Shown here: positions 61,060-64,000 of the stretch, piece after piece
Position numbering within the stretch: the stretch's first letter is position 1
Layout of the letters: the number at the start of each line of letters is the position of its first letter
Source of the DNA: Streptomyces jumonjinensis
GTDB lineage: Bacteria > Actinomycetota > Actinomycetes > Streptomycetales > Streptomycetaceae
DNA length: 64,000 nucleotides
NCBI RefSeq assembly: GCF_009600885.1
Contig: NZ_VCLA01000157.1
Span: 25,760 to 89,759, forward strand
Direction of reading: 5' to 3'
The notes under the pieces: generated by a model
Database searches by the model: none
Told to the model about the DNA's origin: nothing
Seen by the model: the letters and a program-made list of their open reading frames with translations, nothing else
Translations under genes and position numbers: made by a program

Positions 61060-62600
61060 TGCTGGCCTCCGTTCCCGATCTCTCCGCTCGCCTGCTGGAC
61101 TGCGGAGTTGACACCATCCAAAACCTGGATGCCGATGGCGACCGCAGCTCCGGCAGGCCCGGCCGCGGCTGCGGCACCCGATCCGGCACCAGCGGCAGCC
61201 CCTCCCCCGGCGGCACCGGTCCCGGCACCGGCTGTGGCACCGGCGGCTTCCGCACCTCCGCCTGCGGCCTGCCCCGGCACCTTCGCGCCGGCCTCGGTCC
61301 GGGCGGCCTGGGCCTGGGCGTCACCGCCCCCGGAACCGCCTCCGGGACCGTCGCCACCAGTCCCGGCACCTTCCGCTCCGCCGTCGCCCTGCTGGTTGCC
61401 CATGCTCTGGGCGACGCGCTGCGCGTGGCTGACCGGGCTGTCGGGGGCTTCGCCCCCGCCACCGCCGTCCCCGCCATCGGAGCCATCACCGGATTTGCTG
61501 CCCATGTAGCTCGCGGCCGCCGCGCGCGCACCGCTCGCTCCCCCGGCGGCCATCCCGCCGCCGACCGCCGCGCCGAACGGCGCGAAAATCTTGGTGAGCG
61601 GCGCTGGCGCGAGGATGCCGAGGACGAGCGTCGCGCAGCCGCGGAGCCACTCGACCATGGTGCTGGAGTGCCCGAACTGGCTGAACCCGGTGCAGATGAT
61701 GATGGTCAGAATCGGCTTGTAGGCCACGATGACGAACCCGCTCGTGATGAGCTTCGGGGCCCACTGCCGGGTCGCGTCGCCACCGGTCCGGCCGCCGCCG
61801 GCCACCGGGATGAGCAGACAGATGATGGGGATGGCGCTCTGCCGCAGGAAGATCATGACCATCTGGATGAAGCCGACCAACAACAGGACGGCGACGATGC
61901 ACAACACGGTGATGGGGTTGGAGACCCCGATGGGGAGCATCACGGCGACGATGCGTTCGTAGGCCTCGCCGTCCGTGGAGAAGACCGACTCGACCAGACC
62001 GGCGGAGAAGGCGTCCCCGATGATCAGCAGCAGCGCGAACAGACTGACGCCGAGCGTGCTGAGGATCAGGTTCTCGATCCACCCCGTCATCGCGCGTCCG
62101 GCGTGTTTGACCTGCCCGGTCAGCGCCATCTTCGCCAGTTGCCAGATCACTCCCGCCACGGCGATGAGCAGGCCCAGCCACACGAGCATTCCCGCGAGGG
62201 TCGACTCACCGCCCCACAGGCCGGTCCCCTTCAGGTCGAGGGAGGGGCCGAGGAGCGCGAGCGTCAACGTCTTCTTGATGATCCACTTGGTAGCGTCGGT
62301 GGCACTGTTGATGAAGTCGCCCAGGATGGAACCCCAGACGGCCTCCCACGCTTTCTTGATCGTCTTCGCGGCCGCTTCACCGATCGGATCGCACAGCTCG
62401 CTTCCGGCGAGCCCGCCGATGCCGGTGACCTTCCCCCCGGTCTTGAGGATCGTGCCCAGGACCGGGCCGGTGGCGACCCGGCACGTCATCTCGATGCCGT
62501 CGCTGATGATGCCGTCGGCCGCGGCGGGTTTGGCAGCGGACACCGACAGTCCGGCCACGGCGACCAGAGCGAGGAGCAGCGCTATCAGCCGCCGCTTCAT
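61056..62600 (-). CDS. VirB6/TrbL-like channel membrane protein
   Basis: 514 residues from ATG. A signal peptide ends near AKPAAADG. Then about seven hydrophobic helices (VWLGLLIAVAGVIWQLAKMA, ISTL-type repeats, ITVLCIVAVLLLVGFIQMVM) lead into a 150-residue Gly/Ala-rich cytoplasmic or external tail. This is the plan of VirB6/TrbL proteins, which line the inner-membrane channel. Overlaps the adjacent genes by ATGA. Confidence 0.8.
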   Translation of the reverse strand: MKRRLIALLLALVAVAGLSVSAAKPAAADGIISDGIEMTCRVATGPVLGTILKTGGKVTGIGGLAGSELCDPIGEAAAKTIKKAWEAVWGSILGDFINSATDATKWIIKKTLTLALLGPSLDLKGTGLWGGESTLAGMLVWLGLLIAVAGVIWQLAKMALTGQVKHAGRAMTGWIENLILSTLGVSLFALLLIIGDAFSAGLVESVFSTDGEAYERIVAVMLPIGVSNPITVLCIVAVLLLVGFIQMVMIFLRQSAIPIICLLIPVAGGGRTGGDATRQWAPKLITSGFVIVAYKPILTIIICTGFSQFGHSSTMVEWLRGCATLVLGILAPAPLTKIFAPFGAAVGGGMAAGGASGARAAAASYMGSKSGDGSDGGDGGGGGEAPDSPVSHAQRVAQSMGNQQGDGGAEGAGTGGDGPGGGSGGGDAQAQAARTEAGAKVPGQAAGGGAEAAGATAGAGTGAAGGGAAAGAGSGAAAAAGPAGAAVAIGIQVLDGVNSAVQQASGEIGNGGQQ

Positions 62601-63388
62601 GACGCCTCCCGGATCGCCGTCCATCCGTTCGCGTTGAACGCGGCGTCGCCCGGCGCGGCCTGCTTCGGTTCCGGCTTCCCCTTCACATCCGTGAGGGCGC
62701 GCTCGGTCGCCGCGCCGGTGAGGCGCCAGTCCCCGTTCTGCCACTGGGCGCCGGCCAGAGTGCGGGTGTAGGCGGTCGTCTCCCGCGAGGTCTCCCCGGT
62801 CTTCGTCACCACGCGGGCCAGCAGCCAGGCGCTGACCTCGGTCGGCGACTTCTTGATGACCTGGTAGCCGATGACAACGTTGCGGACGTACGCGCCCGGG
62901 GGAAGCTGCTGCCCCGGCTTCACGCCCATCTGACGGGCCAGCTGCTTGTCCGTCTCCAGCGCGGTCAGCTCGATCTGCTCCGCGTTCAGCTCGGACTTGT
63001 CGGCCTTGCCGATGTACGAGTGGTAGATGCGCAGCTGCTCGTCTGTCGCGCTGGTGCCGCCTTCGATCGCGCTCCGGTTGGCGGCCGCCATCATGCCCAC
63101 CGCGCCCTCGGTCGTCTCCGGGTATCCGACCAGGCTGCCCCGGGTGTCCGTACGCTCCCCCCGCGGAAGCGCCGACCACCGTACGGGTTCAGTCCAGTCC
63201 TCGGGCGCCTGGTACGTCGGCGCGGGACTCGCCGACGCCGACGCGCTCGGCCCGCCCTTGCCCGTGGCGGCGGTATCCGGCTCGTCGTCGCCGGACAGGA
63301 TCGCGTACCCGGTCAGGGCCAGTACGACGGCGCCGGCCCCTCCGGCGATCCACGCCACCGTCTTCCTGTTGTCCCTCCTGCGTGCCAT
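62597..63388 (-). CDS. VirB8/TcpC-like conjugation protein
   Basis: 263 residues from ATG. One N-terminal membrane helix (TVAWIAGGAGAVVLALTGYA), a Ser/Ala/Pro linker, and an extracytoplasmic domain that ends in NGDWRLTGAATERALTDVKG. The topology and the QWQNGDWRL segment fit TcpC/VirB8-type proteins that brace the channel outside the membrane. Confidence 0.7.
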   Translation of the reverse strand: MARRRDNRKTVAWIAGGAGAVVLALTGYAILSGDDEPDTAATGKGGPSASASASPAPTYQAPEDWTEPVRWSALPRGERTDTRGSLVGYPETTEGAVGMMAAANRSAIEGGTSATDEQLRIYHSYIGKADKSELNAEQIELTALETDKQLARQMGVKPGQQLPPGAYVRNVVIGYQVIKKSPTEVSAWLLARVVTKTGETSRETTAYTRTLAGAQWQNGDWRLTGAATERALTDVKGKPEPKQAAPGDAAFNANGWTAIREAS

Positions 63389-63392
63389 GCCG

Positions 63393-63683
63393 TCAGCCCG
63401 CGATGCCGTTGAGGATGGTGATCAGGGACCCGGCCAGCAAAATGGCCGCGATTCCGCCGCCCATCCATTTGAAGGGCTCGGACCCGCCGCCGTTCCTGCT
63501 CTTGTCGCTCACGGCGAGCTTGTAGACGCCGAAGCCGGCGCCACCGGCCCCGGCGAGGATCAGCAGCCACAGGGCATACCCGAAGATCGTCGCAACCGGG
63601 CCGTCCATGCCCGGGATCTTCGTCGGCGTGGCAGGCGGAATCAGGGCGGCGAGCGTCGTCATGTCCGTCAGTGCGCTGTTCAT
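63393..63683 (-). CDS. Small two-helix membrane protein (VirB2-like position)
   Basis: 96 residues from ATG. Two membrane helices (TIFGYALWLLILAGAGGAGF and GGGIAAILLAGSLITILNGI) with a short charged loop between. The size and topology match VirB2/TrbC pilins, and the place in the operon agrees; direct sequence similarity is not evident. Confidence 0.6.
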   Translation of the reverse strand: MNSALTDMTTLAALIPPATPTKIPGMDGPVATIFGYALWLLILAGAGGAGFGVYKLAVSDKSRNGGGSEPFKWMGGGIAAILLAGSLITILNGIAG

Positions 63684-64000
63684 CAGTTCCCCTCGATCGT
63701 GTGCCGCAGTGCCTCCGCTGCGGCTCGGACGTCCTTGTGCTCCAGAGCCTCGTCCGCCCCTCTGACGGCCCGGAGGACCGGGAGGTACGGAACCCTCGCC
63801 ACACCGGCGAGACGGCTCTCCAGAGCGCGTACCAGGTAGCGGGCATCAGAAACCGGGCGGGCCGGGGCGTCCGCGATCAGCACCAGCCAGGGCCGGGGCA
63901 GCGCGGTCGTCCAGCGGCGCATCAGGGTCTCCACGCAAGTGGCGCCGTAGACCGTGGTGTCAGACACGACCACGGGCATCACCCCGAGCGGCAGATGCTC
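63683..64000 (-). CDS. DUF6668-like protein, 5' end outside window
   Basis: The frame is open through the right edge, so only the C-terminal 105 residues are seen. VSDTTVYGATCVETLMRRWT, RPWLVLIADAPARPVSDARY, then VARVPYLPVLRAVRGADEAL EHKDVRAAAEAL resemble the C-terminal half of DUF6668, a P-loop protein of actinobacterial conjugation operons. The stop overlaps the next gene's ATG. Confidence 0.65.
   Translation of the reverse strand, partial: EHLPLGVMPVVVSDTTVYGATCVETLMRRWTTALPRPWLVLIADAPARPVSDARYLVRALESRLAGVARVPYLPVLRAVRGADEALEHKDVRAAAEALRHTIEGN

Noticed and set aside
60921-62771. 616-residue plus-strand frame in the conjugation region
   Set aside because: Antisense of the SCO6880 and VirB6-like genes; Arg/Gly/Asp-rich artefact.

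Overview
The window is chromosomal DNA of very high G+C content from an actinomycete, almost certainly Streptomyces or a close relative. The evidence is the codon use (G or C in nearly every third position), frequent GTG starts and 4-bp ATGA/GTGA overlaps, the family content (SCO6880 family, DUF4913, DUF6233, DUF6300, DUF6668-like) and actinobacterial tRNA sequences. All family names come from recognising sequence by eye; no database search was run.

Layout. (1) 1-8,260 looks like core chromosome: a DsbA-like thiol oxidoreductase with CcdA, a gamma-glutamylcyclotransferase-fold protein, a tRNA-Phe/Asp/Glu cluster, a zincin metallopeptidase overlapping two CrcB/FluC fluoride channel subunits, a lipoprotein, a DEAD-box RNA helicase whose RGG/RDD-type tail is out of frame, and tRNA-Lys. 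(2) 8,260-12,180 is a relic island between tRNA-Lys and a second copy of the tRNA 3' end. It holds a decapitated graspetide (tgm) cassette, a GT-C type membrane mannosyltransferase and a broken IS5-type transposase. (3) 12,200-14,010 again looks core-like: pterin-4a-carbinolamine dehydratase, a lipoprotein and a secreted HNH nuclease.

(4) 14,100-35,900 is accessory DNA full of small conserved-unknown genes and gene fragments. Within it are an XRE/sigma-like three-gene unit, a double-domain zeta toxin next to a STAND-type ATPase, an RHH/PIN toxin-antitoxin pair with a palindromic operator, a translationally coupled radical SAM plus PLP aminotransferase pair that I cannot assign to a known pathway, and a mosaic of truncated genes including a HEPN-like fragment. 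(5) 35,930-49,300 holds a secreted NucA/NucB-type nuclease facing a SUKH protein, a Uma2 nuclease, a DUF3800 protein, two orphan type I-E-like CRISPR remnants without cas genes, and a pile of three insertion sequences, two of which used adjacent CTAG targets. (6) 49,300-55,250 contains a divergent, less G+C-rich gene for a large glycosyltransferase-like protein of unknown function, opposite a Nudix hydrolase and a WD40 beta-propeller protein.

(7) 55,500-64,000 is the start of a conjugation module on the minus strand: TraG/VirD4 coupling protein, VirB4-like ATPase, SCO6880 family protein, VirB6-like membrane protein, VirB8-like protein, small two-helix membrane protein and a DUF6668-like protein cut by the window end. 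The genes mostly overlap or abut and are probably one transcript. The region from about 14 kb onward therefore reads as one or more integrative conjugative elements with cargo. Most fragments and IS insertions sit in the cargo, while the conjugation genes are intact.

Best leads for an undescribed system are the radical SAM/aminotransferase pair (28,153-30,578), the zeta toxin/STAND ATPase/103-residue protein cluster (19,925-24,864), and the large unknown protein/Nudix/WD40 group (49,816-55,168).
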